Numbered from the stretch's first letter, positions 16,165 to 26,777 are shown. The stretch is DNA of 64,000 nt from Roseivivax sediminis (GCF_900112685.1 NZ_FOMS01000008.1:185680-249679), one strand, 5' to 3'. The notes: generated by a model not told the origin, from the sequence alone. A program made the numbers and translations.

Positions 16165-18369
16165 ATGAGCACAAGGAAAGGCGGGCGCGGACGGCTGGTG
16201 GCCGATCGCCGCTATGCCAAACCGAGCGCCTCCAAGCGCACGACATCCGCAGGCGGATCCAAGACGCGGTCCCGCAAGGCACCGGCCAAGGGGCGCAATA
16301 CGCGCCGCAAACCCGCGCGCCGCGGGCTGTCGGGCCTGATCCTGGGACTCTTCGGCTTCATCGGCCGGCTGGTCTGGCTCGTGGTCTCACGCACCGCGCT
16401 CGTCGTGGCGCTCGTGCTGGCGGTGATGGTGGGCTACACCTACACCACCCTGCCCCCGGTCGGAGAGGTGCTCGACGGCCGTGCGCAGGGCTCGGTCACC
16501 ATGCTTGACCGCGAGGGGCGCACCTTCGCCTGGCGTGGCGACCAGTTCGGCGGCGCGGTGCGCGCCGACCAGGTCAGCCGGCATCTCAAGAACGCCGTCA
16601 TCGCCACCGAGGACCGCCGCTTCTACTGGCATTTCGGCGTCAGCCCCCGCGGGGTCGCCAGCGCCATCCGCATCAACCTGCGCGAGGGGCGCGGCCCCCT
16701 GCAGGGCCACGGCGGCTCCACCATCTCGCAGCAGACGGCGAAGCTGCTGTGCCTCGGCCAGCGCTACGACCCGAACGAATGGGAAAGCGAATCGGCCTAC
16801 ATCGCCGATTGCCGCGAGACCTCCATCGCCCGGAAGGCGAAGGAAGCGCTTTATGCCATGGCGATGGAAGCGAAGTATTCCAAGGACGACATCCTGTCGA
16901 TCTACCTCAACCGCGCCTACCTGGGCGCCGGCGCCTACGGCGCGGAGGCGGCATCGCAGCGCTATTTCTCCAAGCCCGCCTCGGCGCTCGAGCCGCAGGA
17001 GGCGGCGATGCTCGCGGGGCTTCTGACGGCGCCGTCGACGCTGTCGCCCACGAACGATCTCGAACGCTCCCAGAACCGTGCCGCCGTGGTGCTGAACCTG
17101 ATGGAGGACCAGGGCTACCTGACCGCGCAAGAGGCCGACCGCGCCCGGGCCAACCCCGCCACCCTGTCGCCCGAGGCGGAGGAGAACCGCGGCGGCTACT
17201 TCGCCGACTGGATCATGGACACCCTGCCGCCCTTCGTGAACGTCGATTCGCGGCAGGACGTGGACATCCGAACGACGCTCGACCAGCGCATCCAGAACGC
17301 CGCAGAGGCCGCGATGCGCCAGGTGTTCGAGAACAAGGTACGGCCGGGGTCCGAGGCGCAGGCCGCCATCGTGGTGATGTCCGCCGACGGCGCCGTGCGC
17401 GCCATGGTCGGCGGGCGCAAGACCGGCGTGTCGGGCGTGTTCAACCGCGCCTCCCAAGCTGTCCGGCAGACCGGATCGGCGTTCAAGCCCTTCGTCTACG
17501 CCACCGCGCTGGAGCTTGGCCGCTCCCCCTACGACACCGTCGTCGACGAGCCGTTCTGCATGAACGTGCCGGGATCGGGCGAATGGTGCCCGAAGAACTA
17601 CTCGCGCAACTATGCCGGCCCGATGACGCTGATCGACGCGCTCAAGCATTCGCGCAACATCCCGGCCATCAAGGTGTCGGAAGAGGCGGGCCGCGACCTC
17701 GTCGCCAAGGTGGCGACCGATTTCGGCATCCAGTCGGACGTGGTCGATTCGCCGTCCGTCGCGCTCGGCGTGTCCGAGGCGACGCTGCTGGAGATGACCG
17801 GCGCCTATGCCGGCATCCTCAACGGCGGCTCGTCGGTGCAGCCCTACGGAATCGAATCGCTCACCATCAAGGGCGACGACGAACCGCTCGTCGGCCGCCG
17901 CGGCGGCATGGGCGAACGGGTGATCCGCGAAGAGGCCGCCCGCCAGCTCGTCTTCATGCTGGAAAAGGTCGTCTCCGAAGGCACGGGCCGCGCGGCGCAG
18001 CTTCCCGACCGCGAAGCTGCGGGCAAGACCGGCACCTCGAACGAACAGCGCGACGCCTGGTTCGTCGGCTTCACCGCCGATTATGTCGCCGGCGTGTGGA
18101 TGGGCTACGATGACAACACGCCGCTCACCGGCGTCACCGGCGGCGGCCTTCCGGCCGACATCTGGCGCGAAACCATGACCCGCGTGCACGACGGGATCGA
18201 GCCCAAGCCGCTGCCGATGAGCCAGCCGGAGCCGCCGCAGCGCGTGGCCGAACCGCAGCCCGCACCCCGGCAGCAGCCGCAACCGCAGCGCCAGCCGCAG
18301 CCGCAGCAATCCAACGACCCGGTCGGCGATTTCGTCGGCCGCGTGTTGCGCGACATCTTCGGCAACTGA
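16165..18369 (+). CDS. Penicillin-binding protein 1A family (bifunctional transglycosylase/transpeptidase)
   Basis: 734 residues. A very basic cytoplasmic tail (1-60), one membrane anchor (~68-92), a GT51 glycosyltransferase domain (EDRRFYWHFG with the catalytic Glu, GGSTISQQTAK, YLNRAYLGAGAYG) and a transpeptidase domain (SxxK in TGSAFKPF, SxN in SRNIPA, KTG in GKTGTSNEQRDAW). It polymerises and crosslinks peptidoglycan at the periplasmic face. The C-terminus (~690-722) is a Gln/Pro-rich linker followed by a short amphipathic end. Shorter than E. coli PBP1A because the OB/UB insert is missing. Monocistronic. Confidence 0.94.
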   Translation: MSTRKGGRGRLVADRRYAKPSASKRTTSAGGSKTRSRKAPAKGRNTRRKPARRGLSGLILGLFGFIGRLVWLVVSRTALVVALVLAVMVGYTYTTLPPVGEVLDGRAQGSVTMLDREGRTFAWRGDQFGGAVRADQVSRHLKNAVIATEDRRFYWHFGVSPRGVASAIRINLREGRGPLQGHGGSTISQQTAKLLCLGQRYDPNEWESESAYIADCRETSIARKAKEALYAMAMEAKYSKDDILSIYLNRAYLGAGAYGAEAASQRYFSKPASALEPQEAAMLAGLLTAPSTLSPTNDLERSQNRAAVVLNLMEDQGYLTAQEADRARANPATLSPEAEENRGGYFADWIMDTLPPFVNVDSRQDVDIRTTLDQRIQNAAEAAMRQVFENKVRPGSEAQAAIVVMSADGAVRAMVGGRKTGVSGVFNRASQAVRQTGSAFKPFVYATALELGRSPYDTVVDEPFCMNVPGSGEWCPKNYSRNYAGPMTLIDALKHSRNIPAIKVSEEAGRDLVAKVATDFGIQSDVVDSPSVALGVSEATLLEMTGAYAGILNGGSSVQPYGIESLTIKGDDEPLVGRRGGMGERVIREEAARQLVFMLEKVVSEGTGRAAQLPDREAAGKTGTSNEQRDAWFVGFTADYVAGVWMGYDDNTPLTGVTGGGLPADIWRETMTRVHDGIEPKPLPMSQPEPPQRVAEPQPAPRQQPQPQRQPQPQQSNDPVGDFVGRVLRDIFGN

Positions 18370-18552
18370 CCGATTACGTCGGTCGGGTAATCCGCTATGG
18401 CGCCGCGGGCCGCGGCGTGCTCATCTGTGGCCCATCATTGTGGATCAAAGCATTTGTGGCACACCCCGCCGATGCAGTAGGACTACGCGTGCACAGGCCT
18501 TTTGGCCCGCACGGGCATCCGGCCCCGGGGCAGAGACGGAGCTTATAGGAAC

Positions 18553-20289
18553 ATGCGGCGGCAAGACAACGAACGGGGCCTCGAAGAGCTGCGCAAGGTC
18601 CGGCGCGAAAGCCGGCCATATTACTGGTTCGTCGGGATCTTCAGCTTCTTCGTGAACCTGCTGATGCTGACCGGCCCTCTTTACATGCTGCAGGTCTACG
18701 ACCGGGTGCTCGGCTCGCGCTCCGTCGCGACGCTGATCGCGCTGTCGGTGCTGGTGGTGTTCCTCTACGGCATGATGGGTCTTCTGGACTACACCCGCGG
18801 GCGCGTCATGGGCCGCGTCGCCGCGCGCTTCCAGTCCAAGCTCGACACCCGCGTCTTCGACGCCGTGGTCCGCCGCTCGGCGGTGCAGCCGGACGAGCTG
18901 TCGCAGACCGGCCTGCGCGACCTCGAATCGGTCCAGCGGCTGATGTCCTCACCCGTGCTGATGGCGTTCTTCGACATTCCGTGGACACCGGTCTTCCTCA
19001 TCGGGATCTCGCTGTTCCACCCGTGGCTGGGCTATCTGGCGATGTCGGGCGGCGCGGTGCTGATCATCATCACCGTGATCAACCAGCTCGTCACCAAGAA
19101 CCCGACGCTGAAATCCAACGTCACCACCATGCAGGCCGAGAAGATCTCGGACCAGCTGCGCCAGGAATCGGAGATGGTGCAGGCCCTCGGCATGCGCCGC
19201 GCGGCCTTCCTGCGCTGGCACGACGCGCGCCAGAAATCGCTGTCGGGCCAGATCGGGGCCTCCGACCTCACCGGGTCGTTCACCACGCTGACGCGGACGC
19301 TGCGGCTCCTGCTTCAGTCGGCGATGCTGGGCCTCGGCGCGTATCTCGTGCTGCAGGGCGAACTGACGCCGGGCGCGATGATCGCCGGCTCCATCCTGAT
19401 GGGACGCGCGCTGGCGCCGATCGAGCTGGCCATCGGCCAGTGGGCGCTGGTGGAACGCGCCCGCAAGGGCTGGCAGAACCTCGGCCAGCTCCTGGCCGAG
19501 GTGCCGCCCGAGCAGCCGCGCACCGCCCTGCCCGCCCCGCGGGCCAAGCTCGATGTGCAGCAGCTTACCGTGGTGCCGCCGGGCGAACAGCAGGCCGCGC
19601 TGCGCATCGTGTCGTTCACCCTCGAACCCGGGCACGCGCTCGGCGTGATCGGGCCCTCGGGCGCCGGCAAGTCGACGCTGGCGCGCGCGCTCACCGGCGT
19701 CTGGCGCCCGGCCGGCGGCAAGATCCGGCTCGACGGTGCGACGCTCGACCAGTACGGGCCCGACGTCCTCGGTGAGCACATCGGCTACCTGCCCCAGCGC
19801 GTCACCCTTTTCGACGGCACCATCGCCGAGAACATCGCCCGGCTCAGCCAGGCCCCCGACGATACCAAGATCGTCGAGGCCGCCAAGAAGGCCGCCGCGC
19901 ACGAGATGATCCTGAAGCTGCCCGAAGGCTACAACACCCGCGTCTCCTCCACCGGCGGGCGGCTGTCGGGCGGCCAGATGCAGCGCATCGGGCTCGCGCG
20001 CGCGATGTACGGCGACCCGGTGATCCTGGTGCTCGACGAGCCCAACTCCAACCTCGACAACGAAGGCAGCCAGGCCGTGAACCAGGCGATCAAGCGCATG
20101 AAGGAAGAGGGCAAGTCCGTCCTCATCATGGCGCACCGCCCGGCCGCGATCCAGGAATGCGACATGCTGCTGATGCTCGAGAACGGCAGCCGGTCGGCCT
20201 TTGGCCCGAAGGACGAGGTGCTGAAGTCCATGGTCAAGAACCACGAACAGATCACCAAGACGGCGGCGATGCCGGGAGGCGTGAGATGA
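18553..20289 (+). CDS. Type I secretion system permease/ATPase (PrtD family)
   Basis: 578 residues. Six-helix exporter domain (~25-300: [35 protein letters not shown]) joined to an ABC ATPase (~330-560): Walker [10 protein letters not shown], signature LSGGQMQR, Walker [14 protein letters not shown] and the switch [18 protein letters not shown] is typical of PrtD/LapB-type exporters of RTX proteins and proteases. The ATG at 18553 follows TAGGAAC. Overlaps the adaptor gene by 4 bp (ATGA). Forms the inner-membrane engine of a type I exporter with a TolC-like protein encoded elsewhere. Confidence 0.93.
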   Translation: MRRQDNERGLEELRKVRRESRPYYWFVGIFSFFVNLLMLTGPLYMLQVYDRVLGSRSVATLIALSVLVVFLYGMMGLLDYTRGRVMGRVAARFQSKLDTRVFDAVVRRSAVQPDELSQTGLRDLESVQRLMSSPVLMAFFDIPWTPVFLIGISLFHPWLGYLAMSGGAVLIIITVINQLVTKNPTLKSNVTTMQAEKISDQLRQESEMVQALGMRRAAFLRWHDARQKSLSGQIGASDLTGSFTTLTRTLRLLLQSAMLGLGAYLVLQGELTPGAMIAGSILMGRALAPIELAIGQWALVERARKGWQNLGQLLAEVPPEQPRTALPAPRAKLDVQQLTVVPPGEQQAALRIVSFTLEPGHALGVIGPSGAGKSTLARALTGVWRPAGGKIRLDGATLDQYGPDVLGEHIGYLPQRVTLFDGTIAENIARLSQAPDDTKIVEAAKKAAAHEMILKLPEGYNTRVSSTGGRLSGGQMQRIGLARAMYGDPVILVLDEPNSNLDNEGSQAVNQAIKRMKEEGKSVLIMAHRPAAIQECDMLLMLENGSRSAFGPKDEVLKSMVKNHEQITKTAAMPGGVR

Positions 20290-21593
20290 GCGATCAGCCG
20301 AGGAAATTCTCGCTCCGGGCGCCGATGATCCTCGGCATCCTTGTGCTGTTGCTGCTGGTCGGCGGCTTCGGCACCTGGGCGGCGACCACCAACATCTCCG
20401 GCGCGATCATCGCCGGCGGGCAGATCGAGGTCGACCAGAACCGCCAGATCGTCCAGCACCCCGACGGCGGCGTCGTCTCCGAGATCCTCGTCGACGAAGG
20501 CGACACGGTCGAAGCCGGCGACGTCCTGATCCGCCTCGATCCGACGCTGCTTCTGTCGGAGCTGACCATCGTCGAGGACCAGTATTTCGAGCTGATGGCC
20601 CGCCGTGCCCGCCTCCAGGCCGAGCGCGACGAAGAGGACGAGGTCGAATTTCCCAGCGAGGTCCTGGAAGTCGCCGAAAGCGACGAGGAGATCGCCGATG
20701 CGGTCGAGGGCCAGCGCAACCTCTTCACCGCCCGCAACGACAGTATCAGCCGAGAGGTCGAACAACTCGAGAAGCGCGCCCAGCAGACCGCCGACCAGAT
20801 CCAGGGCATCGAGGCCCAGCAGGAGGCGCTGACCCGCCAGCTCGACCTGATCGAAAGCGAGCTCGGCGACCAGCAATCGCTGCTCGACCGCGGGCTGGCC
20901 CAAGCCAGCCGCGTGCTCGCCCTCCAACGCGAGGAGGCGAACCTGTCAGGCCGCGTCGGAGAGCTGCGCGCCTCCAAGGCGCAGGCCGAGGGCCGCATCA
21001 CAGAGGTCGAGATCGAGGTGCTGAAGCTGCAGACCCAGCGCCGCGAACAGGCGATCAGCGAGCTGCGCGACCTGCAATACCGCGAACGCGAACTGGCGGA
21101 GGAACGCCGCGCCCTGCGCGAGCGGCTGAACCGGCTCGACATCACCGCGCCGGTGGGCGGCATCGTCTACGGGCTGCAGGTCTACACCCCGCGCTCGGTG
21201 ATCCGCGCCGCCGATCCCGTGATGTACATCATCCCGCAGGACCGCCCGCTGATCATTACCGCGCAGGTGCCGCCGATCCATGTCGACAAGCTCTTCGTCA
21301 GCCAGGAGGTGACGCTGCGCTTCTCCGCCCTCGACCAGCGCCAGACGCCGGAGCTTTTCGGGACGGTCACGCAGGTCTCGGCCGACTCCTTCACCAACGA
21401 AGAGCAAGGCACCAGCTACTACCGGGCAGAGATCGTGCTGTCCGAGGGACAGATCGACCGCCTGCCCGAAAACACGCGGCTCGTCCCCGGCATGCCGGTG
21501 GAGGCGTTCATCCGCACCGCCGACCGCACCCCGCTGGCCTATCTCGTGAAGCCCTTCAGCGACTATTTCGCCAAGGCGTTCCGCGAAAGCTGA
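20286..21593 (+). CDS. HlyD family type I secretion periplasmic adaptor (PrtE family)
   Basis: 435 residues. Short cytoplasmic N-terminus, one membrane helix (~16-38, [17 protein letters not shown]), half-lipoyl domain ([21 protein letters not shown]), a long coiled coil (~95-285) and a second lipoyl half plus beta-barrel ([24 protein letters not shown]). It bridges the PrtD pump to an outer-membrane channel. Start ATG at 20286 overlaps the pump stop. No outer membrane factor or substrate gene follows; the RTX protein at 60107 is a candidate cargo. Confidence 0.93.
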   Translation: MSDQPRKFSLRAPMILGILVLLLLVGGFGTWAATTNISGAIIAGGQIEVDQNRQIVQHPDGGVVSEILVDEGDTVEAGDVLIRLDPTLLLSELTIVEDQYFELMARRARLQAERDEEDEVEFPSEVLEVAESDEEIADAVEGQRNLFTARNDSISREVEQLEKRAQQTADQIQGIEAQQEALTRQLDLIESELGDQQSLLDRGLAQASRVLALQREEANLSGRVGELRASKAQAEGRITEVEIEVLKLQTQRREQAISELRDLQYRERELAEERRALRERLNRLDITAPVGGIVYGLQVYTPRSVIRAADPVMYIIPQDRPLIITAQVPPIHVDKLFVSQEVTLRFSALDQRQTPELFGTVTQVSADSFTNEEQGTSYYRAEIVLSEGQIDRLPENTRLVPGMPVEAFIRTADRTPLAYLVKPFSDYFAKAFRES

Positions 21594-21612
21594 GACGACG
21601 GAACGTCGCGCC

Positions 21613-21783
21613 GCGCGGAATCGAGGCCGTCAGGCCGCCGCGCATCGCCGGGCCGCCCCCCGGCCCGGCGATTGGCAGACGCCAGCGCACCGCTCGAAGG
21701 TCGTCCGCGCTTGGCCGCCATAAAGTGCCGCCGCACGACCGTTCGGGTCGCCGATCCGCGGCCCGACGCTGCGCGGCTTGCGT
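21613..21783 (+). repeat. Dispersed intergenic repeat, family 1, copy B
   Basis: About 170 bp, the best-kept copy with 41809. It has a perfect hairpin, CGCCGGGCCG / CGGCCCGGCG, around a C-rich loop (about 21646-21670), then the CATAAAGTGC core (21719) and CCGATCCGCGGCCCGACGC. It occupies the 275-bp gap between the secretion adaptor gene and ridA; the remaining ~85 bp before ridA shows no other feature. Confidence 0.88.
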
Positions 21784-21868
21784 CACCGTCACTCCCGAAA
21801 CATACCCCTCGCCCCCGCGCGCCCGTTTCCCTACCCTGGCCGCCGACACGACTCGCCACGGAGGCCCC

Positions 21869-22333
21869 ATGACCCACGACATCGAAACCAGGCTCACCGA
21901 GAAGGGCTACCAGCTTCCCGAGGCGCCCGCGCCCGCCGCGAACTACGTGCCTTACGTCCGCGTCGGCAACACGCTCTACGTCTCGGGCCAGATCAGCCAG
22001 CGCCCCGACGGGCTCGTCACCGGCAAGCTCGGCGACACGCTCTCGACCGAGGAAGGCGCCGAGGCCGCCCGCCTCTGCGCGCTGTCGCTCCTCGCGCAGG
22101 TCAAGGCCGCCTGCGGGGGCGACCTGTCGAAGCTGAACCGCGTCGTGAAGCTCACCGGCTTCGTCAACTCGACCCCGGATTTCACCGACCAGCCCAAGGT
22201 GATCAACGGCGCCTCCGACCTCCTGGGCGAGGTCTGCGGCGAAGGCGGCCGGCACGCACGCTCCGCCGTCTCGGCCGCTTCGCTGCCGATGGGCGTCGCG
22301 GTGGAAATCGAAGGCATCTTCGAGATCGCATGA
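21869..22333 (+). CDS. RidA family protein (YjgF/YER057c/UK114)
   Basis: 154 residues, matching the longer alphaproteobacterial RidA subgroup. RidA proteins hydrolyse reactive enamine/imine intermediates from PLP enzymes or act in related degradations. Visible: NYVPYVRVGNTLYVSGQIS, GKLGDTLSTEEGAEAARLCA, the NRVVKLTGFVNS strand and HARSAVSAASLPMGVAVEIE, where the RidA Arg (in ARSA) that binds the substrate carboxylate is present. GGAGG precedes the ATG at 21869. The gene overlaps the GDPD gene by 4 bp, first of a four-gene coupled operon. Confidence 0.93.
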   Translation: MTHDIETRLTEKGYQLPEAPAPAANYVPYVRVGNTLYVSGQISQRPDGLVTGKLGDTLSTEEGAEAARLCALSLLAQVKAACGGDLSKLNRVVKLTGFVNSTPDFTDQPKVINGASDLLGEVCGEGGRHARSAVSAASLPMGVAVEIEGIFEIA

Positions 22334-23094
22334 CCTCGGCCCCCGACCTGCCCGACGCCTTTCTCGGCCGGCCGATCGCGCATCGTGCCCTGCACGACGT
22401 GACGGCCGGCCGGCCGGAAAACTCGCGCGCCGCGATCCGCGCTGCCATCGCCGCCGGCTACGGCGTCGAGATCGACCTGCAACTCGCCGCCTGCGGCACC
22501 GCCATGGTGTTCCACGACTACGACCTGCGCCGGCTCACGGACGCCTCCGGCCCGATCCGCCAGCGCACCGCGGCCGAACTCGCGGACCTGCCGTTGAAAC
22601 ACGGCGACGAGGGCATCCCCACCCTCGACGAGGTGCTGGAGATCGTCGCCGGACAGGTCCCCCTGCTGATGGAGATCAAGGACCAGGACGGCCAGATGGG
22701 CCCCCGCGTCGGCCTTCTCGAACACGCCGCCGCGACCGCGCTCGCCGGCTACGACGGCCCCGCCGCCATCATGTCCTTCAACCCATCCAGCGTGCAGGCG
22801 ATGGCGGAGCTTGCGCCGGACCTGCCGCGCGGGCTCGTCACCTCCGCCTTCGCGCCCGAGCACTGGCCGACCCTCAGCGAAGAGACCCGCGCCGCGCTGC
22901 GCCCGATCCCGAACCTGATGGCCACCGGCGCCCGCTTCGTCAGCCACGAGGCCGCCGACCTCGCCAATCCCCGCATCGCGGAGCTGAAGGCGGCGGGCAT
23001 CCCGATCCTCTGCTGGACCATCCGCACGCCCGCCGAAGAGGCACGGGCCCGCAGCATCGCCGACAACATCACGTTCGAGGGATACACCGCTTGA
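22330..23094 (+). CDS. Glycerophosphodiester phosphodiesterase
   Basis: 254 residues, a GDPD TIM barrel. Catalytic motif set: IAHRALHD (HR), ENSRAA (ExN), VEIDLQL (EID), VFHDYDLRRLT (HD) and MEIKDQ (metal/substrate Glu). It cleaves glycerophosphodiesters from phospholipid turnover into glycerol-3-phosphate and alcohols. No signal peptide, so cytosolic. ATG overlaps the ridA stop (ATGA), so the start is fixed by coupling. Confidence 0.93.
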   Translation: MTSAPDLPDAFLGRPIAHRALHDVTAGRPENSRAAIRAAIAAGYGVEIDLQLAACGTAMVFHDYDLRRLTDASGPIRQRTAAELADLPLKHGDEGIPTLDEVLEIVAGQVPLLMEIKDQDGQMGPRVGLLEHAAATALAGYDGPAAIMSFNPSSVQAMAELAPDLPRGLVTSAFAPEHWPTLSEETRAALRPIPNLMATGARFVSHEAADLANPRIAELKAAGIPILCWTIRTPAEEARARSIADNITFEGYTA

Positions 23095-23139
23095 ACCTGC
23101 CCGCGCGGGTCACAGATCATGCCCGGGAAGGGAGCCGCC

Positions 23140-24339
23140 ATGACCTGTGAGACCCCGAGCCGCACGCTCTCCGTCACCGCGCACAACAGCCTCGCCAGCA
23201 TCGGGCAGGACACCTGGGACGCCTGCGCCTGCCCCGAGGCGGCGGAGGGCGGCCGCCCGAACGATCCCTTCACCACCTACCGCTTCCTCAAGGCGCTGGA
23301 GGACAGCGGCTCGGTCGGCCCCGGCACCGGCTGGGACCCGCATTACCTCACCGCCGAGATGGACGGCGAGGTCATCGCCTGTGCGCCGCTTTACGCCAAG
23401 GGCCACAGCCAGGGCGAATACATCTTCGACCATTCCTGGGCCCATGCCTTCGAACGCGCGGGCGGGCGCTACTATCCCAAGCTGCAGATCGCCGTGCCCT
23501 TCACGCCCGCTACCGGCCGGCGTTTCCTGACGAAACCCGGATACGAGGCCGAAGGCATCTCCGCGCTGATCCAGGGCGCCGTGCAACTCGCCGCGAACAA
23601 CAAGATCAGCTCCGTCCACGCCACCTTCTGCACCGAGGAAGAAGCAGAGGCCGGCGAAGAGATCGGCCTCATGCGCCGGGTCACGCAGCAATTCCACTGG
23701 CTCAACCGCGGCTATTCCGATTTCGACGCCTTCCTCGCGGAGCTGTCCTCGCGCAAGCGCAAGACGATCCGCAAGGAGCGCCGCACCGCGAACGATTTCG
23801 GCGGCACGATCGAGACCCTGACCGGCGACGACCTGAAGACCCGCCACTGGGACGCGTTCTGGGAGTTCTACCAGGACACCGGCGCCCGCAAATGGGGCGC
23901 GCCCTACCTGACGCGCAAGTTCTTCCACATCGCGCAGGAGGTGCTGCGGGACGACATCGCGCTGGTGATGGCCTCCCGGGACGGCGCCTACATCGCCGGC
24001 GCGCTCAACTTCATCGGCCGTGACGCGCTCTACGGCCGCTACTGGGGCTGCACCGAGCACCATTCCTGCCTGCATTTCGAGGCGTGCTATTACCGCGCCA
24101 TCGACTTCGCCATCGCGCGCGGCCTCGGCCGCGTCGAGGCCGGCGCCCAGGGCGAGCACAAGCTCGCGCGCGGGTATCTGCCGGCCGAATGCCACTCGCT
24201 GCACTGGATCGGCGACGAGGGTTTCGCCGAAGCCGTCGCGCGCTATCTGGAGGCAGAGAGGCAGGCCGTGGACGAGGACATCGAGATCCTGACCGCCTTC
24301 GGCCCGTTCCGCAAAGCGAAAGTAGAGGAACAGGAATGA
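23140..24339 (+). CDS. GNAT/FemAB-like acyltransferase of the DUF482 family
   Basis: 399 residues. Matches the DUF482 family of tandem-GNAT proteins related to FemX-type transferases: [44 protein letters not shown], and [22 protein letters not shown] near the acyl-donor site, ending [17 protein letters not shown]. The exact reaction is unknown; peptidoglycan or amino acid acylation has been suggested for the family. The ATG at 23140 is preferred over 23119 because AAGGGAG precedes it. Coupled by ATGA to phhB. Confidence 0.85.
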   Translation: MTCETPSRTLSVTAHNSLASIGQDTWDACACPEAAEGGRPNDPFTTYRFLKALEDSGSVGPGTGWDPHYLTAEMDGEVIACAPLYAKGHSQGEYIFDHSWAHAFERAGGRYYPKLQIAVPFTPATGRRFLTKPGYEAEGISALIQGAVQLAANNKISSVHATFCTEEEAEAGEEIGLMRRVTQQFHWLNRGYSDFDAFLAELSSRKRKTIRKERRTANDFGGTIETLTGDDLKTRHWDAFWEFYQDTGARKWGAPYLTRKFFHIAQEVLRDDIALVMASRDGAYIAGALNFIGRDALYGRYWGCTEHHSCLHFEACYYRAIDFAIARGLGRVEAGAQGEHKLARGYLPAECHSLHWIGDEGFAEAVARYLEAERQAVDEDIEILTAFGPFRKAKVEEQE

Positions 24340-24626
24340 GCGAAAAACTGAGCGACACCGCGCGCGAGACCATGCTGGCGCCGCTCTTCGAGAGCGGCTG
24401 GCAGATGGTCGATGGCCGCGACGCGATCACCAAGACCTTCAAGTTCGACGATTTCGCCTGCGCCTTCGGCTGGATGACCAAGGCCGCGATCTGGGCGGAG
24501 AAATGGGACCATCACCCCGAATGGTCCAACACCTACAACAGCGTCGTCGTCACGCTGACCAGCCACGATGTCGGTGGCCTGTCCTCCCGCGACGCCAAGC
24601 TCGCGCGGAAGATGGACGCGCTCTGA
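24336..24626 (+). CDS. phhB: 4a-hydroxytetrahydrobiopterin (pterin-4a-carbinolamine) dehydratase
   Basis: 96 residues, the full PCD/DCoH length. The active-site block [20 protein letters not shown] carries the conserved His-His and His-Pro-Glu residues, and [14 protein letters not shown] precedes it. It dehydrates the pterin carbinolamine made by aromatic amino acid hydroxylases, or serves in molybdopterin metabolism. ATG overlaps the previous gene by 4 bp. No phenylalanine hydroxylase gene is nearby. Confidence 0.95.
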   Translation: MSEKLSDTARETMLAPLFESGWQMVDGRDAITKTFKFDDFACAFGWMTKAAIWAEKWDHHPEWSNTYNSVVVTLTSHDVGGLSSRDAKLARKMDAL

Positions 24627-24999
24627 CCCGCGCCCCGGGGCCGGGCCACGCGCCCGGGCCCCGGCCCGCGCGGTTCCCGGCTTCCGCCGGCGCACACTCA
24701 CACACCACACCAGACCGCTGCCCGTCCCGGCGTCGCCGCAAGACGTCTTCGGCCGCGCCTCGGGCAAGCCGCTCGCGGCACCGGCACGAAGCGACCATGC
24801 CGCCCCGCGGTCCCGCCTCGGACCGGCAGCCCGCGGGGTCATCTTCCCGCGCGGCGCGAGCGGCGGGCCGGCCTCCCGACCGCCCCGCAGTCCCACCCCG
24901 GATCGGCGCGCGCGCCCCTTCATCTGCCGATAAATATCCCGGGGTGCGCGAGGGGCTGGCCCCTCGCTCCCTCCGCTGCCACCGGGCGCGCACAGGCGA
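24627..24999. other. Convergent intergenic region without a gene
   Basis: 373 bp between phhB and the convergent peroxiredoxin gene. The first ~290 bp are very GC-rich with no credible reading frame by codon pattern; the end holds the family 2 hairpin repeat (24918-24967). I see nothing else. Confidence 0.6.
24918..24967 (+). repeat. Intergenic hairpin repeat, family 2, copy 2
   Basis: CTTCATCTGCCGATAAATAT, then CCCGGGG and a 9-bp stem GCGAGGGGC / GCCCCTCGC with a 2-nt loop (24948-24967). It lies just after the peroxiredoxin stop on the opposite strand and between convergent genes, which suits a bidirectional terminator. Confidence 0.75.
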
Positions 25000-25488
25000 T
25001 CAGAGCGTCGCCAGCAGCGCCTCGCCGCCCGAGGTGTCGCAGGTGCCGGGGCTTTCCTCGACATGCAGCGTGGTGACCACGCCGTTCTCGACCACCATCG
25101 CGTAACGCTTGGAGCGGTTGATGAGCCCCGCCGGCGGCGCGGTGAAGTCCATGCCGATCGCCTGGGTGAACGCGGACTCGGCGTCCGACAGCATCGTGAT
25201 CCCGGCATCTTCGGCGCCCGTGGCCTGCCCCCAGGCCTTCAGAACGAAGGGATCGTTGACCGAGATGCAGATGATCTCGTTCACGCCCTTGGCGGCAAAG
25301 TCGTCTTTGGTGCGCACGAAGCTCGGCACGTGGGCCGAATGGCAGGTGGGCGTGAACGCCCCCGGCACGGCGAAGATCACCACCCGGCGTCCGTCGAGCT
25401 TGGAGCCCAGATCCACGGGTTCGGGCCCCTCGTCGCCCAGCCGCACCAGCGTTGCCCCCGGCAGCGTATCTCCTTGCGAAATCGGCAT
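25000..25488 (-). CDS. Peroxiredoxin (Prx5/AHP-type)
   Basis: 162 residues. Peroxidatic Cys49 lies in FAVPGAFTPTCHSAHVPSF, the Prx5 signature, followed by ICISVNDPFVLKAWG; a further Cys near 152 (SPGTCDTSGG) could resolve. It reduces H2O2 and organic hydroperoxides with glutathione, glutaredoxin or thioredoxin. Cytosolic. ATG at 25488 gives the family N-terminus; the frame runs 14 codons further upstream without a good start. Divergent from the flavoprotein reductase gene with an 80-bp gap. Confidence 0.94.
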   Translation of the reverse strand: MPISQGDTLPGATLVRLGDEGPEPVDLGSKLDGRRVVIFAVPGAFTPTCHSAHVPSFVRTKDDFAAKGVNEIICISVNDPFVLKAWGQATGAEDAGITMLSDAESAFTQAIGMDFTAPPAGLINRSKRYAMVVENGVVTTLHVEESPGTCDTSGGEALLATL

Positions 25489-25568
25489 GTCCTGTCCTCT
25501 CGTCGAATTGCAATTCCCGTCACCGGGCATCTAGGGTAGCGCCGCGAAAGGCAATGCGGGGGATCAGC

Positions 25569-26777
25569 ATGGATCGGATCGTCGTGGTGGGCGCAGGCCA
25601 GGCCGGCGCGTCGCTGGTGGCCCGGCTCAGGGCGAACGGTTATGGTGGTGCCCTCACCCTGATCGGCGAGGAACCGGTGCCGCCCTACCAGCGCCCGCCG
25701 CTCTCCAAGGCGTATCTGTTGGGCGAGATGGACCTCGAACGGCTCTACCTGCGGCCCGAAAGCTTCTACGACGACAAGGAAATCACGCTGAAGAAGGGCG
25801 CGGCGGTGACCGCCATCGACCGCGCCGCGCAGACCGTGACCGTCGGGGGCGAGGCCCTGCCCTACGACGCGCTCGCGCTCACCACCGGGTCGGTGCCCCG
25901 GCGCCTGCCGGCAGCGATCGGCGGCGATCTCGGCGGCGTGGTGACGGTGCGCACGCTTGGCGACGTGGACGCCATGGCGCATCGCTTCGGCGCCGGCGCG
26001 CGCGTGCTGATCGTCGGCGGCGGCTATATCGGGCTCGAAGCCGCCGCGGTCGCCGCAAAGCGCGGCCTCGACGTGACGCTGGTCGAAGCCGCGGACCGCA
26101 TCCTTGCCCGCGTCGCCGCCCCCGAGACCGCCGATTATTTCCGGGCCCTGCACGAAGCCAACGGCGTCCGTATCCTCGAAGGCGCGGGGCTCGACCGGCT
26201 GATCGGAGACGATCACGTCACGGCGGCACGGCTTACCGACGGCACCGAGATCGCGGTCGATTTCGTCGTCGCCGGCATCGGCATCGCGCCCTGCACGGAG
26301 CTTGCCGAAAAAGCCGGGATCGAGACCGACAACGGCATCCGGGTGGACGAATACGGCCGCACCTCCGATCCGGCGATCTGGGCGGCGGGCGACTGCGCCT
26401 CCTTCCCGCATGCGGGCGGGCGCATCCGGCTCGAAAGCGTCGGCAACGCCATCGACCAGGCCGAACGGGTGGCCGACAACATTCTCGGCGCGAACACGCC
26501 CTACATCCCGAAACCGTGGTTCTGGTCGGACCAGTACGACACCAAGCTGCAGATCGCCGGGCTGAACAGCGGCTACGACCGCGTCGTCACCCGCTCGGGC
26601 GCGGGGGAGGCGGTGTCGCACTGGTATTTCTGCGACGGCCGGCTGATCGCGGTCGACGCGATGAACGACCCGCGCGCCTACATGGTCGGCAAGCGGCTGA
26701 TCGAGGCGGGCAAATCCCCCGACCCCGATGCCATCGCCGACCCCGAGAGCGACCTCAAGGCGCTGATGAAGGCGTGA
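25569..26777 (+). CDS. FAD-dependent NAD(P)H oxidoreductase (ferredoxin/rubredoxin reductase family)
   Basis: 402 residues, putidaredoxin reductase-like. FAD motif VVVGAGQAGASLVARLR at the N-terminus, YQRPPLSKAYL, the NAD(H)-binding VLIVGGGYIGLEAAAVA at ~145, WAAGDCASFP closing the FAD site, and a C-terminal reductase domain (WFWSDQYDTKLQIAG). It transfers electrons from NADH to a [2Fe-2S] ferredoxin that serves a P450 or oxygenase; no partner is adjacent. The ATG at 25569 is preceded by GGGGGA. Coupled to rsmD by GTGA. Confidence 0.92.
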   Translation: MDRIVVVGAGQAGASLVARLRANGYGGALTLIGEEPVPPYQRPPLSKAYLLGEMDLERLYLRPESFYDDKEITLKKGAAVTAIDRAAQTVTVGGEALPYDALALTTGSVPRRLPAAIGGDLGGVVTVRTLGDVDAMAHRFGAGARVLIVGGGYIGLEAAAVAAKRGLDVTLVEAADRILARVAAPETADYFRALHEANGVRILEGAGLDRLIGDDHVTAARLTDGTEIAVDFVVAGIGIAPCTELAEKAGIETDNGIRVDEYGRTSDPAIWAAGDCASFPHAGGRIRLESVGNAIDQAERVADNILGANTPYIPKPWFWSDQYDTKLQIAGLNSGYDRVVTRSGAGEAVSHWYFCDGRLIAVDAMNDPRAYMVGKRLIEAGKSPDPDAIADPESDLKALMKA

